Source of the DNA: Actinomucor elegans
Lineage: Eukaryota > Mucoromycota > Mucoromycetes > Mucorales > Mucoraceae
Assembly: GCA_026027325.1 (NCBI GenBank)
Contig: JAMSLZ010000010.1
Coordinates: forward strand, 744,001 to 808,000
DNA: 64,000 bases
Direction: 5' to 3'
Part shown: in pieces, positions 54,524 to 64,000 of the stretch
How the letters are laid out: each line of letters begins with the position of its first letter
Position numbering within the stretch: position 1 is the stretch's first letter
Notes under the pieces: model-generated
The model's database searches: none
Seen by the model: the letters and a program-made list of their open reading frames with translations, nothing else
What the model was told of the DNA's origin: nothing
Program-made: the position numbers and the translations under genes

Positions 54524-54536
54524 TCCTCTTCTCCTT
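54524..54536 (+). promoter_or_regulatory. Pyrimidine tract ahead of the proposed eL18 start
   Basis: CT-rich run 'tcctcttctcctt' located 10-23 nt before the proposed ATG at 54547. Ribosomal-protein genes often start transcription in such tracts; this is consistent but not diagnostic. Confidence 0.35.
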
Positions 54537-54546
54537 GTAGTCTAAA

Positions 54547-55637
54547 ATGGTAATAACATCATTGAAACATACAGCTGTCTTGGATTGCCTGACGATGGAT
54601 AGATGAAGATATATGAACGGATGGATGAAGAGGGGAGAAATTCACAATCCAAGATATTTACAGTCAGATAGACATTTCGACCGAGAAACGATCAATTTCA
54701 CAGCTAAAAACAAAAGCAATCAAGGCAGTCAAAATATAGACAGAGAATTTATTGGAATTAGACAAAATGCATACGCCTAGAATCAGCATTTTCTCAACGT
54801 AAACAGCCATACAACTTTATTCGATCGATGAAGCTGCTCATAACGGTTGATCTATACACTTACAGCAAGCAATATTAGCATCATATACTAATTGGAGTAT
54901 TGGAATAAACCTACAGGCAATTGTGATTTTCCCTCCTCCCATCCATTTTATCCGAGAAATTCTGTTTATCAAAAGACATAAGAGACGGCTGTTGAATGAT
55001 AAAGCCAATGTATTAATCAGAAATCAAAAATTAGGGTATCGACCTCAAGAACCATCACGTTAAGAACTCCAACCGTACTGCTCCCAAGTCAGACAATGTC
55101 TACTTGGCTTTGTTGGTCAAGGTAATCATATATGGGATATGCGTATAATCAATACAAAGTATTCACATTTTTTATTTACAGCTTTACCGTTTCCTTGCTC
55201 GTCGTACCGATGCTAACTTCAACAAGGTCGTCTTGAAGCGTCTCTTTATGTCTCGCGTCAACCGTCCTCCCGTCACTGTCTCTCGTGTTGTCAAGAACAA
55301 CAAGGAAGGCAAGACCGTTGTCGTTGTTGGTTCTGTCACTGATGACTCCCGTCTTTTGGATCTCCCCAAGCTCTCCGTCGCTGCTCTTCACTTTACCAAG
55401 ACCGCCAAGGCCCGTATCTTGAAGGCTGGTGGTGAAATCTTGACTTTGGATCAATTGGCTCTCCGTGCTCCTACCGGTGCTAACACCATCCTTATCCGTG
55501 GTGCCAAGAACTCTCGTGAGTCCGTTAAGCACTTCGGTATGGGTCCCCATAAGAACAAGAAGCCCTATGTTCGCTCCAAGGGTCGCAAGTTCGAACGTGC
55601 TCGTGGTAAGCGTGCTTCTCGTGGTTTCAAGGTCTAA
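54547..55637 (+). CDS. RPL18: Cytosolic ribosomal protein eL18
   Basis: Exons 55035..55121 and 55182..55637 are certain: '[20 protein letters not shown]' through 'KRASRGFKV', the eL18 end, with '[20 protein letters not shown]' and '[18 protein letters not shown]' in between. The family begins M-G-I-D-L, and the reading frame is entered through an acceptor directly before the Gly codon, so the start codon must sit alone in an upstream exon. The ATG at 54547 directly followed by a GTAATA donor is the best candidate, implying a 485-nt first intron and a 181-residue protein. Codon usage is strongly biased to C-ending codons (AAG, GTC, CGT), as expected for a highly expressed 60S subunit protein. 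The first exon alone is uncertain (about 0.6). Confidence 0.9.
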
Positions 55638-56063
55638 ATACTGTCATCTTTTTGTCACAAGTTCCCTTTTTTTGTTTTATGTTGCTTTTTTTTTCTTTGA
55701 AAAAAAATAAACTGAAGAATGTTTAATTGAGACCCCCTTTTTATATGCATTTTGCTGCTATTGCTATAATTCATCAAATAAGCCAAGCTGTAAATAGGAA
55801 CAATGGACAACCACGGATCCGTTTCTAGCTCTTAATTTAAACTGCAAATAGAAAAAAAAAATGGATAACGAGGTTTTACTATCAAGTGGAATGGTCTTCA
55901 GTCCTTTTGTTTGCATCGCTATTACGATTTCAACCTATACAATAAGAGGTGATAAAAAAAAAGTAGGTATTCAATTGATATAAATCATTTACAAATGGTA
56001 TGCCTTTTGGTCTTTATTAATGTACATGGTAAACTAAAGGCAATGATATTATAAATACAATGT
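55638..56063. other. Convergent intergenic region
   Basis: 426 bp between the eL18 and IF1 3' ends. AT-rich 3'-end sequences (AATAAA-type at about 55707) and nothing else recognised. Confidence 0.6.
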
Positions 56064-56392
56064 CTATTTCTTCTTGGATTCTAGTTCGGCCAACTTTTGC
56101 TTGATATCAGCAGTAGCTTGTTCTTGTTGAGCCAATTTGTCCTTTAAAGACTTTAATAATTCAGCATCCTATTGATTAATATGATGAATTAGATTCTAAA
56201 CTTTGGTAGATATGTTCCAGTTTTACTTACGTGGCTACGTGCCCATTGGTTCTCTACAGCCTTTTCCTTTTGGCCAAAACCTTTAGAGCTGGCAGTAGCA
56301 CCTTCGTTGCGGGCAATAGAAGTCATATGTAAAGCTCTGCGGGTTAAGACATTGGAACGAGAAGTGATACGGGTAGAGATTTGAGAGAACAT
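56064..56392 (-). CDS. INH1: Mitochondrial ATP synthase inhibitor IF1
   Basis: Two exons, complement(56231..56392) and (56064..56168), give 88 residues. A mitochondrial presequence rich in Arg/Ser/Thr (residues 1-30, 'MFSQISTRITSRSNVLTRRA') precedes the inhibitory core 'GFGQKEKAVENQWARSH|DAELLKSLKDKL', where the bar marks the intron; the Glu/Arg pattern is the F1-ATPase-binding segment of the IF1 family. The rest is a long helix for dimerisation ('LAQQEQATADIKQKLAELES'). The protein blocks ATP hydrolysis by F1 when the membrane potential collapses. Length agrees with fungal IF1. Confidence 0.9.
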
Positions 56393-57615
56393 TTTTTCTT
56401 TTTTTGTTGTTGTAGGTAAACGATTGAAAGAACAAGCAACAAATGAACAGACCTTGTATTTATAGAGTTTGACAGGTACTAAGGAAACCATTTAGCCTAA
56501 ATGAAATATCTGAACACATCTTGACGTCAATAGTAGAACCTAAAGCCCATATTTGGTATAGCAAAACATCGTGTGTAACAATTGAAAAGATCGCCTCATA
56601 TTTTGAACTTTCGTCATTAGTGGTGCAGAGCAATCAATATTGACGCGTAGTTGCATTAAAATGTAGGTCCAACACGTTAATTAGAAGTTTAAATATGGAA
56701 TATATCGTATAGTTGTATAGTGGTCCATACTACCCACTATTTCTTAAAGCCGGGGCTTTAGCCCTGTATTAGTATCAATATCATGAAACGTTGAATTCCA
56801 GTCAATTCAGTTTTTTTGGGGTGTTTTTGCAGGCTTCCGTGGTTAATTTTGACATTTAAAAATGCTTGTCAACCAAAATCATGAATATCAGTAATAGACA
56901 ATCATGCGAAGCTGTATTTGAATAATTTACGTCATATCAGTTTGCTGACAAGTTCGTACAATAGATAAAGTTATATATGTATATATACAATGCACAGCTA
57001 GCACTTATGTAGTATGTATTATCACCAACATAAAGGATTTGGTTTGTTAATGAACTAGTATTAAAAGTTATATTCATCCGGGGTTTTGAAAAATGTTTAT
57101 AGGGAAGACTGGCCTGGTTCCTTAGACAAAGCTAACATGGATTGATTTATGGACCACTCCCATAATATTATATTTAATACTAAAAAAAAAAAGCTAGGAT
57201 ACGAATATACGTATTGAATAGAGACACATTTAGGCCTGGATGTGCTCCTTTGCCACGGTCTAGTACATGACTACAGTACCTTAATCAAATACATGAGTAA
57301 TGGCAACTACACTTTTAGCTATTCTGTAATATGTCTGCTTATATCATGTATTAAGAAACAACAGTTGAACTTGTTCGTTCATTTTGTTCTTAATTCATGC
57401 ATTAGCTCATCTATTGAAGATTAAACATTAAACTACAGTTACAAGATAATGATCTTCCGCTGACAATTAATACTACCGAGGTGTATTTAGCACTTGAGGT
57501 GCAATTCCTGCATTGCTTTGATTTGTAGGCAAACTGGATGATTTTTTGAAAATAGCAGCCAGATTTTAGCTGCTTTTTCGAAACTTATTGTGTGTCTAGT
57601 GTGGTAAAAAAAAAA

Positions 57616-58120
57616 TTAAAACAGCCACTTTAAGGGTCTCATTGATTTTATTGATTTTAAAGTAAGTGAAGTTATTTTAGCTAACTTGTATCTTTCATAT
57701 TTATACTTCAAAGAAAATGGTTTCTTAGTAACAATCAGACTTTTTTTAGTGTGCTGTCTCTGCATTAACTGATTTCTAAGCGGTGATTCAACCCCTATTA
57801 GTTCAACCATTGAATTTTTTTTTTCCTTTTTTTTGGGCTCTAAGTCTAGGAAGAGAATCGCAACCAGGGACTAAATGATTCGAGGGCATTTGACCCGAAG
57901 GTCTTACTCGAGTAAAAGCTGAGGCTTTTTTCCAAAGGAGAAAGTCCTCACAATTACTCATTCTTCCATGTTTTTTCCTTCTCTTTCTCACAAATAATCT
58001 CTTCATTACGAACAAACATGATCGGGTCGGGATAAGTTGATTTATTTTCTTATCTTGGTAACAGCTATCCTTATATTGTAGGGCAAAAGTAAGGTATACG
58101 GATAGTTCGGTTGTGAGCAA
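57616..58120 (-). pseudogene. Unidentified protein-like frames, possibly a decayed gene
   Basis: Two consecutive minus-strand frames (58120-57803 and 57810-57616) overlap by a few bases and have a more balanced composition than nearby chance frames; for example the first contains 'TRVRPSGQMPSNHLVPGCDS'. No family is recognised. They could be one broken gene or the relic of a transferred or mobile sequence. Confidence 0.2.
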
Positions 58121-58340
58121 TCTCTATGGGCTTGGTGGAATCCCTAATACGCGACGCAACTAATGGCATGTTCCAAGAGTTGGCTTACTGGAGAATTATT
58201 ACATGATTGTAATGTTCACAAGCAAGTTGCTCATCGAGATTGCTTTTGTTTAATGTAATGCTTACGAACAACATTAAAAAAAACAACTATATATATAGTT
58301 TTTTTTTTGTATTAATAGCTTCATCTTGTCTATATTTTAT

Positions 58341-58593
58341 AACTTCATCTCAGGATTTACTTTGACTTTTTTCTTGGGCTTTGGTATCTTTCTTTGGAAG
58401 GGATATCGATTTCCTTTGTGCGTAATGGTATTACCGTTACTATGTCGGGAGAGACTCTTGGAAATTTTTTTGAGCCATTTCCTTATTTTATTTTTGGGAT
58501 TAGTTGTACTTTCACCTTCTCGTGGTTAATCCTGTTAATATCAAAGCCTTATGGTTTTGAAAACCAAGAAAAGTACATGTTATATAATTTTTA
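58341..58593 (+). other. Unidentified membrane-like open frame
   Basis: Open frame without a good ATG near its start, reading 'FVRNGITVTMSGETLGNFFE' followed by a hydrophobic helix 'YFIFGISCTFTFSWLILLI' and a stop. It resembles an exon or fragment of a membrane protein; identity unknown. Confidence 0.2.
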
Positions 58594-58786
58594 ATAAAAA
58601 CTAAGCTTTTTTTTTTGTTTACTTCGTGAAAACCAACTACCTTTCTTGCATGCTATAGTATCATGTCGAAAAAAGCTGATGATAGTGTGAATTGCCAATG
58701 GACCATTATTAGTTCCAATAATTATATTAGTGCTATTCAGATCACTGTTGGCACTTAATAACCATTGCTGTTAATATGCAGCTTAT

Positions 58787-58787
<1 letters not shown>

Positions 58788-58825
<38 letters not shown>
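58788..58825 (+). repeat. A38 homopolymer
   Basis: Longest homopolymer in the window. Its last A is the first base of an ATG (58825). Confidence 0.9.
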
Positions 58826-58828
<3 letters not shown>

Positions 58829-59214
58829 ATCAAATCAATGCGATCTATCAATTACAGGTATTGAGATCAAGTTTCATAAATTAATAATCATTAAGAAAAA
58901 TCAAGATAATGATCGAAACTTAGAGCCAAGGAACAAAAGAATCCTGACGTAGAGTAAGTTTTATATCAGATCAATAACTTTTAAGCGATATTGGCTCTTC
59001 GTATTTTATTCACCAATCTATCATTATAGTTTATACTTGACAATATTGATTTTAGCAAAAACTGAAGTGTGATAAGTTAAGCAACATCGATAAAATGGCC
59101 ATTAATTACATCTATTTAATTAATGAAGATATTGAAAACCGTGCTCTTGAGGCTGTTCCCAACATTGGTTTATCACAATTTAAATCACTAACAGCAGTTA
59201 AAGTTGCGAAATAA
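58825..59214 (+). other. Possible small gene or remnant after the A38 tract
   Basis: Exon-like pieces separated by GTATTG and GTAAGT donors with TTAG/TAG acceptors: MDQINAIYQLQ or MRSINY at 58825-58857, then AKEQKNPDV (about 58923-58950), and a terminal piece 'MAINYIYLINEDIENRALEA...' ending at 59214. One combination of junctions keeps frame but needs a 120-nt intron. No family is recognised, so it is not called as CDS. Confidence 0.2.
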
Positions 59215-59850
59215 CTACTTGATATAAATGGCTATAAGCTCTCATACATATACCATGGGTGCTGTAACGCTTATTCATCTCTGACTATATCACTACCAAT
59301 AGAAAAAATTGTATTTATGAATACAAAGCTCTTTCAATAAAAAGTGATTCATCTTTACATATGGACTAATACGCATAACCATAAAATATGGGAATAAAAT
59401 GACCAAACCAAATTATTTTCTTGGTCAAGTAACTTTTAAAAGTCGCAAATCGCGAAAAGGTGGAGCTTGAATATATGTATATATAAAGCAATAAAATTTT
59501 CTTTTTTGCGTCAAACTAATCTTCATTTTCTTCAAGTCCGACTGCCATTTTCCAACTGACAATGGAACTAGTGTACGTAACACGTTTGCCTATTCTGGAG
59601 TTATGCGAAAGTGCGCGCCTATCTGAAGGAGGATTGCATTAAAACAGTAAGCTTACGTATCCTCTTGAACAAATACTATTGCTTATGCAGTTTGTTTGAT
59701 AATCAGATTTTAGGCAATACATGGAATAATTGAGTCTAATTTCCTTCTGTCATATTTCAATACCAGCAAAATCAAACCCATATAAAATAAAGCTGATAAA
59801 GCACGATTTATTCTTTTTTCTCTAATACAATCAACTTTTTTTTCTAAACC

Positions 59851-60735
59851 ATGGCTTGTGAACGCGTCTTTATCATTGGTGGCACCGGTAATATTGGTAT
59901 TAAATGTGTCAACGACTTGCTTGCCAAGAACATACCGGTTACACTCTATGCTCGTAACCCAGAAAAGGCCTCAGCCATGTTCTCTCATCATACTAGCAAC
60001 CTTGTGCATATCCTCCAGGGTGACTTGAGCGATCTCAGTCCAATTGAGCAAGGCATCAAAGGCCATACACGTCTCTTTTTATTGGTAGGTGATTTCTCTT
60101 CTTTTGCCAAAACCAAACACACCATTGCCAAATATGCCTATGAAGCTGGTGTGAAGCAAGTAGTCGATATCTCTTCTTTTTCAGTTAACATCGGTTGGAG
60201 AACCAGTGCTATTGGCTCGCACCATTATCTTGGCGAAAAAGCAGTTTTTGATATTCCCAATCGCGGCTATTTCGTTGCACTTCGTCCTGGTCGCTTCATG
60301 TCCAATATGTTTACCACGACAAGCCCCGTAGCAGATGGCGCGATCTATGATCAATGTGATGCTGATAAGGCTCAGGGATGGATCTCTCCTAATGACATTG
60401 GCGCCGTTGCTGCTCTTGTTTTGAGCGAAGATGTTGAAAAACATGGTGACGCTGTTTATAATTTGACAGGCGATGTTTTGACTTCTGCTCAACGCGCTCA
60501 AGTTTTGTCTCAGGTACTCGGTCGTGAAATCCTCTACAAGAAAGTATCTCCTACTCAAAAGTATGCCAAGCTGATGGAGAGTGGCCATTTCCCTCATCTG
60601 TTGGCACTTGATCTATGTGATAATTTGTTTTTGGAGGACAATGCCATGGTAACTCCTTGTATTGAAATCTTGCTCGGCCGTAACCCTGAAACTATGCAAG
60701 AATACCTTACTGCAAATAAGGCTTCTATTCACTAA
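59851..60735 (+). CDS. NmrA-like / atypical SDR NAD(P)-binding protein
   Basis: Single exon, 294 residues, ATG in a CCATGG context. The N-terminal Rossmann motif 'VFIIGGTGNIG' (about residues 6-16) plus 'VTLYARNPEKA', which suggests NADP(H) binding by Arg after the second strand, place it in the NmrA/HSCARG-like atypical short-chain dehydrogenase group. The usual catalytic YxxxK is not seen, but 'RPGRFMSNM' and 'WISPNDIGAVAALVL' are family-typical downstream blocks. Relatives act as NADP redox sensors, azoreductases or quinone reductases; which applies here cannot be said. Confidence 0.88.
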   Translation: MACERVFIIGGTGNIGIKCVNDLLAKNIPVTLYARNPEKASAMFSHHTSNLVHILQGDLSDLSPIEQGIKGHTRLFLLVGDFSSFAKTKHTIAKYAYEAGVKQVVDISSFSVNIGWRTSAIGSHHYLGEKAVFDIPNRGYFVALRPGRFMSNMFTTTSPVADGAIYDQCDADKAQGWISPNDIGAVAALVLSEDVEKHGDAVYNLTGDVLTSAQRAQVLSQVLGREILYKKVSPTQKYAKLMESGHFPHLLALDLCDNLFLEDNAMVTPCIEILLGRNPETMQEYLTANKASIH

Positions 60736-60929
60736 ATCCCTATTTTTTTAATAATAAATAAACCTTTGAATTATGCATAGATGATGGCTTGGTACGTGTG
60801 TGTGTGTGTGTGACACAGTCTTGAGGGCGAATTTTCCGCGTCATGTTACCATTTGGTTTGAAGTGGGGGATGAAGCATTTCAGGTTCTTGTCCTTTTTTT
60901 TTTTTCTGTTACCTAAAATCATATAAGCT

Positions 60930-63900
60930 ATGGAAGCTAGCATATTCTCGCCAAGCCTAGTAAAAGGCTTAACCGATAAAATTTATGATAGAAGAAAAGC
61001 AGCAGCTTTAGAGATTGAAAGGTATTGAAAAGACAATGAAATCTCGGGCAGCATTCACTCATTTTTCGCATCAGACTTGTTCGCGAAAACGAAGACTCGA
61101 AAGAAAGAATCACTCAAATAGTAGACGCGCTTGTGCAAGAGTTTGTATATTCTAATAACCCTCATGCGCGTTACGGTGGCCTTATCGGTTTGGCAGCGAC
61201 TTCTATAGCTTTAGGACCAGTAAATGCTTTTTTTTTTTTTTTTTTTTTTTGGTGTGAATAGCTTGTGAAACTCACGCTTAAACTTTCTTTTGATAGGGTG
61301 TTCGTAAATATCTCGATATCATCGTACCGCCTATTTTATCGTGTTTTAGTAACCAAGATCAAAAGGTTCGATATTATGCTTGTGAGAGTATGTACAATAT
61401 TGCCAAGGTGGCAAAAGGTGAAGTCCTTCGCTATTTTAATAGTGTATTTGATGCCTTATGCAAGGTTTGTCTGGTTGTGCTTCATTATAAAACGTATGTA
61501 CTGATTATTCTAAAAGCTATCTGCCGACTCTGAAATCAGTGTTAAGAACGGTGCAGAGTTACTTGATCGTTTAATCAAAGATATTGTATCTGAACTGTCC
61601 ACTACCTATGTGTCTCCATATAGTGAACCTTTAAACAAGATTGAAACAGGCGGCGATGAACTAGCCACGCCTTCTTCACTACCACGCAATACGGCCTTTT
61701 CATTACCGCGTTTTATACCCTTACTAAGTCAACGTATCTATGTTCGCAATTCAGCTGCTAGACAATTCTTAGTCTCTTGGATGTGTGTATTGGATTCTAT
61801 TCCTGATCTAGAATTGATTTCATTCTTGCCCGAGTTTTTGGATGGATTAATACGCTGTTTGAATGATGTGAGCGAGGATGTAAGAGTGGCTACAAGCGGA
61901 TTACTGCAAGACTTTTTGAACGAAATCAAGCAAGCTGCTGCCGCAAGAACACTACAACTTCAACAACAGTCAGCTCAAAAGAAACTTTTACAGGAGCAGC
62001 AAGAACTGCAGCAAATACAGAAAGATCAGCAGCCTGAGAAGGTAGAACTGGAGGGCGAAGTGAAAGAGGATCAAACAGATGAACCTAAAGCGTCTGTTGA
62101 AGAAGCTGCTATTGACAAAGAAAATGAAGATCCATCAGCACACACCAAAGAAGAACAAGCAGAGAAAGAGATTGAAAAGAAGGAACGAGTCAATTCTGAG
62201 AATGATGGACAGGGCAAAGGTACCTATGTACCAGGCCAAGGTGTGATAGTACAATATGGCAAGATTGTTGAAATCCTAGTACCCCATTTATCTTCTGCTG
62301 AAGAAGACATTCAAAGAACAGCTCTTTTATGGATCAATGCATTTATTGAGATCGCAAAGGACGTGATTATCCAGTATACGCCAGAAATCATCAAGGCAGT
62401 TTTACCATCACTTGCTCACCCCGTCAATGGTATTCGTACCATTGCGCAGGAAACGAACCAGAACCTTCAAAGGTTGGTATTAGAAACACCTATTCATACA
62501 CCAGAACCTACTGCCAGTAAAAGTGATCCTTCTGGAGGTGTTCAACTCCAGCAAAAGAAGAAATCCATGATGATAAGTCATATTGATAGCAGCACAGATC
62601 CATTCGATTATCAAGCCACTGTAGCCAATTTACGCCTGCAGTTTTTGAATCAGCACGAAGAAACACGTGTAGCTAGTCTTGACTGGCTCTTGATGCTGCA
62701 TAAAAAAGCACCCAACAAAATCCTAGCTTCAGATGATGGTACTTTTCCAGCTCTGCTTAAAACACTCTCTGATTCATCAGAAGAAGTGGTCCGTCGCGAC
62801 TTGCAGTTACTGGCACAAATCTCATCTTATTCAGATCATGATTACTTTCGCAGTTTTATCATGTCTTTACTATCTCTATTTAGCACAGACAGGCGATTGT
62901 TGGAGACGCGTGGCAGTTTGATTATCCGCCAATTGTGCATGAGTTTAGATCCTGAACGTATCTATTGTGCTATTGCTGACATTCTCGAACAGGATGAGGA
63001 TTTGGAATTTGCTAGTATCATGATCCAGAACCTCAATATCATATTGATTACCTCTTCTGAACTATCAGATTTGCGTAAACGCCTAAGAAATCTCGAACAT
63101 AAAGAGAACCAGCGTTTGTTTAATACATTGTATAGATCCTGGTGTCATAATGCTGTTTCAGCCTTTTCTTTATGTCTGCTGTCTCAGGTGTACGAACATG
63201 CAGCTAATATGCTTCAAATATTGTAAGTAAAAACTAACTATTTTGAAGTAATCTTGGGCTAACTCTTTACAAGTGCTGAATTAGAGATTACTGTGAACAT
63301 GCTGATCCAAGTAGATAAGCTTGTTCAGTTGTTAGAATCGCCAGTCTTTACATGTAAATAGATGGACGGGAACTATTCCCCAAAACACAAATGATACTTA
63401 TATAGCCTTACTATATAGATCTTCGTCTTCAGTTGTTGGAGCCCGAGAAGTATCCCTACTTGTTCAAATGCTTATATGGTATTTTGATGCTATTACCCCA
63501 ATCCTCTGCATTTTCTACTTTGAGAAATCGATTGAGTAGTGTTTCATCGCTTGGATTTCTTCATGTTCTACCCAAAAGGTAACGCCACCATTTCGAACAG
63601 GATATGTATATATATATATATATATATATTTAACAAATTATCCATAGTACTCCTGCCAGTTCATCTGCAACCACCTCTTCATCAACCAAACAACCTAAAA
63701 CTAAACCAGAAGAAATCAGTACTATCAAATATCAAGATCTCTTGACTCATTTCAAATCTGTACAATCTCGACACGAAAAGCAAAGAAGACAATGTAAGTT
63801 ATATATATCTATGGGAGGGGTTTTTTTTTTTTTTTTTTTTTTTTGCTAATCATGCTTATTAACTTTTTTTTTTAACATAGCTCTTCAAAATACTTCTCGT

Positions 63901-64000
63901 ACAACTACCTTGACAAACACGATACCTAATGCAAACACACGGTCCAGAAGACCACGACTTGTATATGGAGAAGGAAACGGGTCATCCAATGCACAACCCT
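60930..64000 (+). CDS. VAC14: VAC14 (PtdIns(3,5)P2 synthesis scaffold), 3' end cut
   Basis: Eight exons seen: 60930..61021, 61075..61219, 61297..61464, 61517..63222, 63274..63353, 63419..63578, 63648..63793 and 63881..>64000, all in phase, about 838 residues to the edge. HEAT-repeat scaffold of the Fab1/PIKfyve-Fig4 complex on vacuole/endosome membranes. Diagnostic segments are '[18 protein letters not shown]', '[18 protein letters not shown]', '[14 protein letters not shown]', '[13 protein letters not shown]' and '[21 protein letters not shown]'. Between N- and C-terminal HEAT blocks there is a Gln/Glu/Lys-rich insert of about 95 residues (61930-62220). The third exon is preceded by an intron with a T23 tract. 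The C-terminal tail continues beyond the window. Confidence 0.95.
61228..61250 (+). repeat. T23 homopolymer in VAC14 intron 2
   Basis: Lies seven bases after the donor of the second intron and is not at the usual polypyrimidine position. Confidence 0.85.
63606..63630 (+). repeat. TA microsatellite in VAC14 intron 6
   Basis: (TA)n run within the 69-nt intron. Confidence 0.8.
63821..63844 (+). repeat. T24 homopolymer in VAC14 intron 7
   Basis: Sits in the middle of the 87-nt intron before the last visible exon. Confidence 0.85.

Larger units (their letters stand above)
52290..54546. other. Intergenic region, 2.3 kb
   Basis: No gene is supported. It contains three dispersed-repeat copies (53866-53950, 54007-54062, 54168-54232). 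The frame at 53145-53363 (minus) is Ser/Thr/Leu-rich without family features. Confidence 0.55.
56393..59850. other. Intergenic region, 3.5 kb, largely unexplained
   Basis: Gene-poor stretch. It contains several protein-like frames without family match (57616-58120 minus, about 58341-58593 plus), an A38 tract (58788-58825) with a possible small gene after it, and a perfect A/T palindrome around 58274-58308. Minus-strand text near 57850-58030 has higher GC and looks different from its surroundings. Confidence 0.45.

Overview
The window is nuclear DNA of a filamentous fungus, most likely an early-diverging one (Mucoromycota, probably Mucorales). This is an inference from several things. The intergenic DNA is very AT-rich. 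There are about 79 short introns, mostly 45-65 nt with GTAAGT-type donors. Genes are a mixture of widely conserved fungal housekeeping genes plus a kinesin-13, a short conventional myosin and a receptor-type signalling gene unlike anything I know from Ascomycota. I could follow 21 confident protein genes, two cut by the window edges. Exon joins were built by hand from splice signals and checked for reading phase. No tRNA, rRNA or CRISPR array was recognised.

Layout. 1-770: end of a flavin amine oxidase. 0.8-4.5 kb: empty. 4.5-7.7 kb: MUB1/SamB-type MYND protein and RNA polymerase III subunit RPC5 (minus strand). 7.7-11.6 kb: gene-free, holding a nearly perfect 1.29-kb foldback (inverted repeat). 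11.6-16.8 kb: KRE2/KTR mannosyltransferase and SRP receptor alpha (plus), then a GET2/CAML subunit (minus). 18.2-21.2 kb: a PAS-only protein and mitochondrial tyrosyl-tRNA synthetase (minus). 23.9-29.7 kb: a leucine-rich-repeat protein and mitochondrial ribosomal protein uL24m (plus), then a kinesin-13 (minus). 31.3-42.4 kb (minus): DOA1/PLAA, a roughly 1,935-residue receptor hybrid histidine kinase, and a Myb/SANT protein. 45.3-50.6 kb (minus): a short-tailed class II myosin and dCMP deaminase. 50.9-55.6 kb (plus): TAF12 and ribosomal protein eL18. 56 kb (minus): the mitochondrial ATPase inhibitor IF1. 59.8-64 kb (plus): an NmrA-like Rossmann protein and VAC14 (runs off the end).

The most striking item is the receptor at 34475-41327. 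In order it reads: signal peptide, sugar/periplasmic-binding-like ectodomain, Cys-rich juxtamembrane segment, one transmembrane helix, a pseudokinase that looks like the kinase-homology domain of animal receptor guanylyl cyclases, the signalling helix that in those receptors precedes the cyclase, and then HisKA, HATPase, a degenerate receiver and a canonical receiver. It is organised like a receptor guanylyl cyclase in which the cyclase has been replaced by a complete two-component output module. One apparent 1-nt frame disruption sits at the start of the pseudokinase.

The long intergenic stretches are not random. At least 16 degenerate copies of one dispersed motif (core resembling AATGTCACATCTGATGAGC) lie only between genes, and the 1.29-kb foldback ends in a related sequence. 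This suggests remnants of a non-autonomous transposable-element family. Genes otherwise form no operon-like functional unit; the recurrent theme is ordinary eukaryotic housekeeping (secretion, ER targeting, cytoskeleton, mitochondrial translation, transcription).
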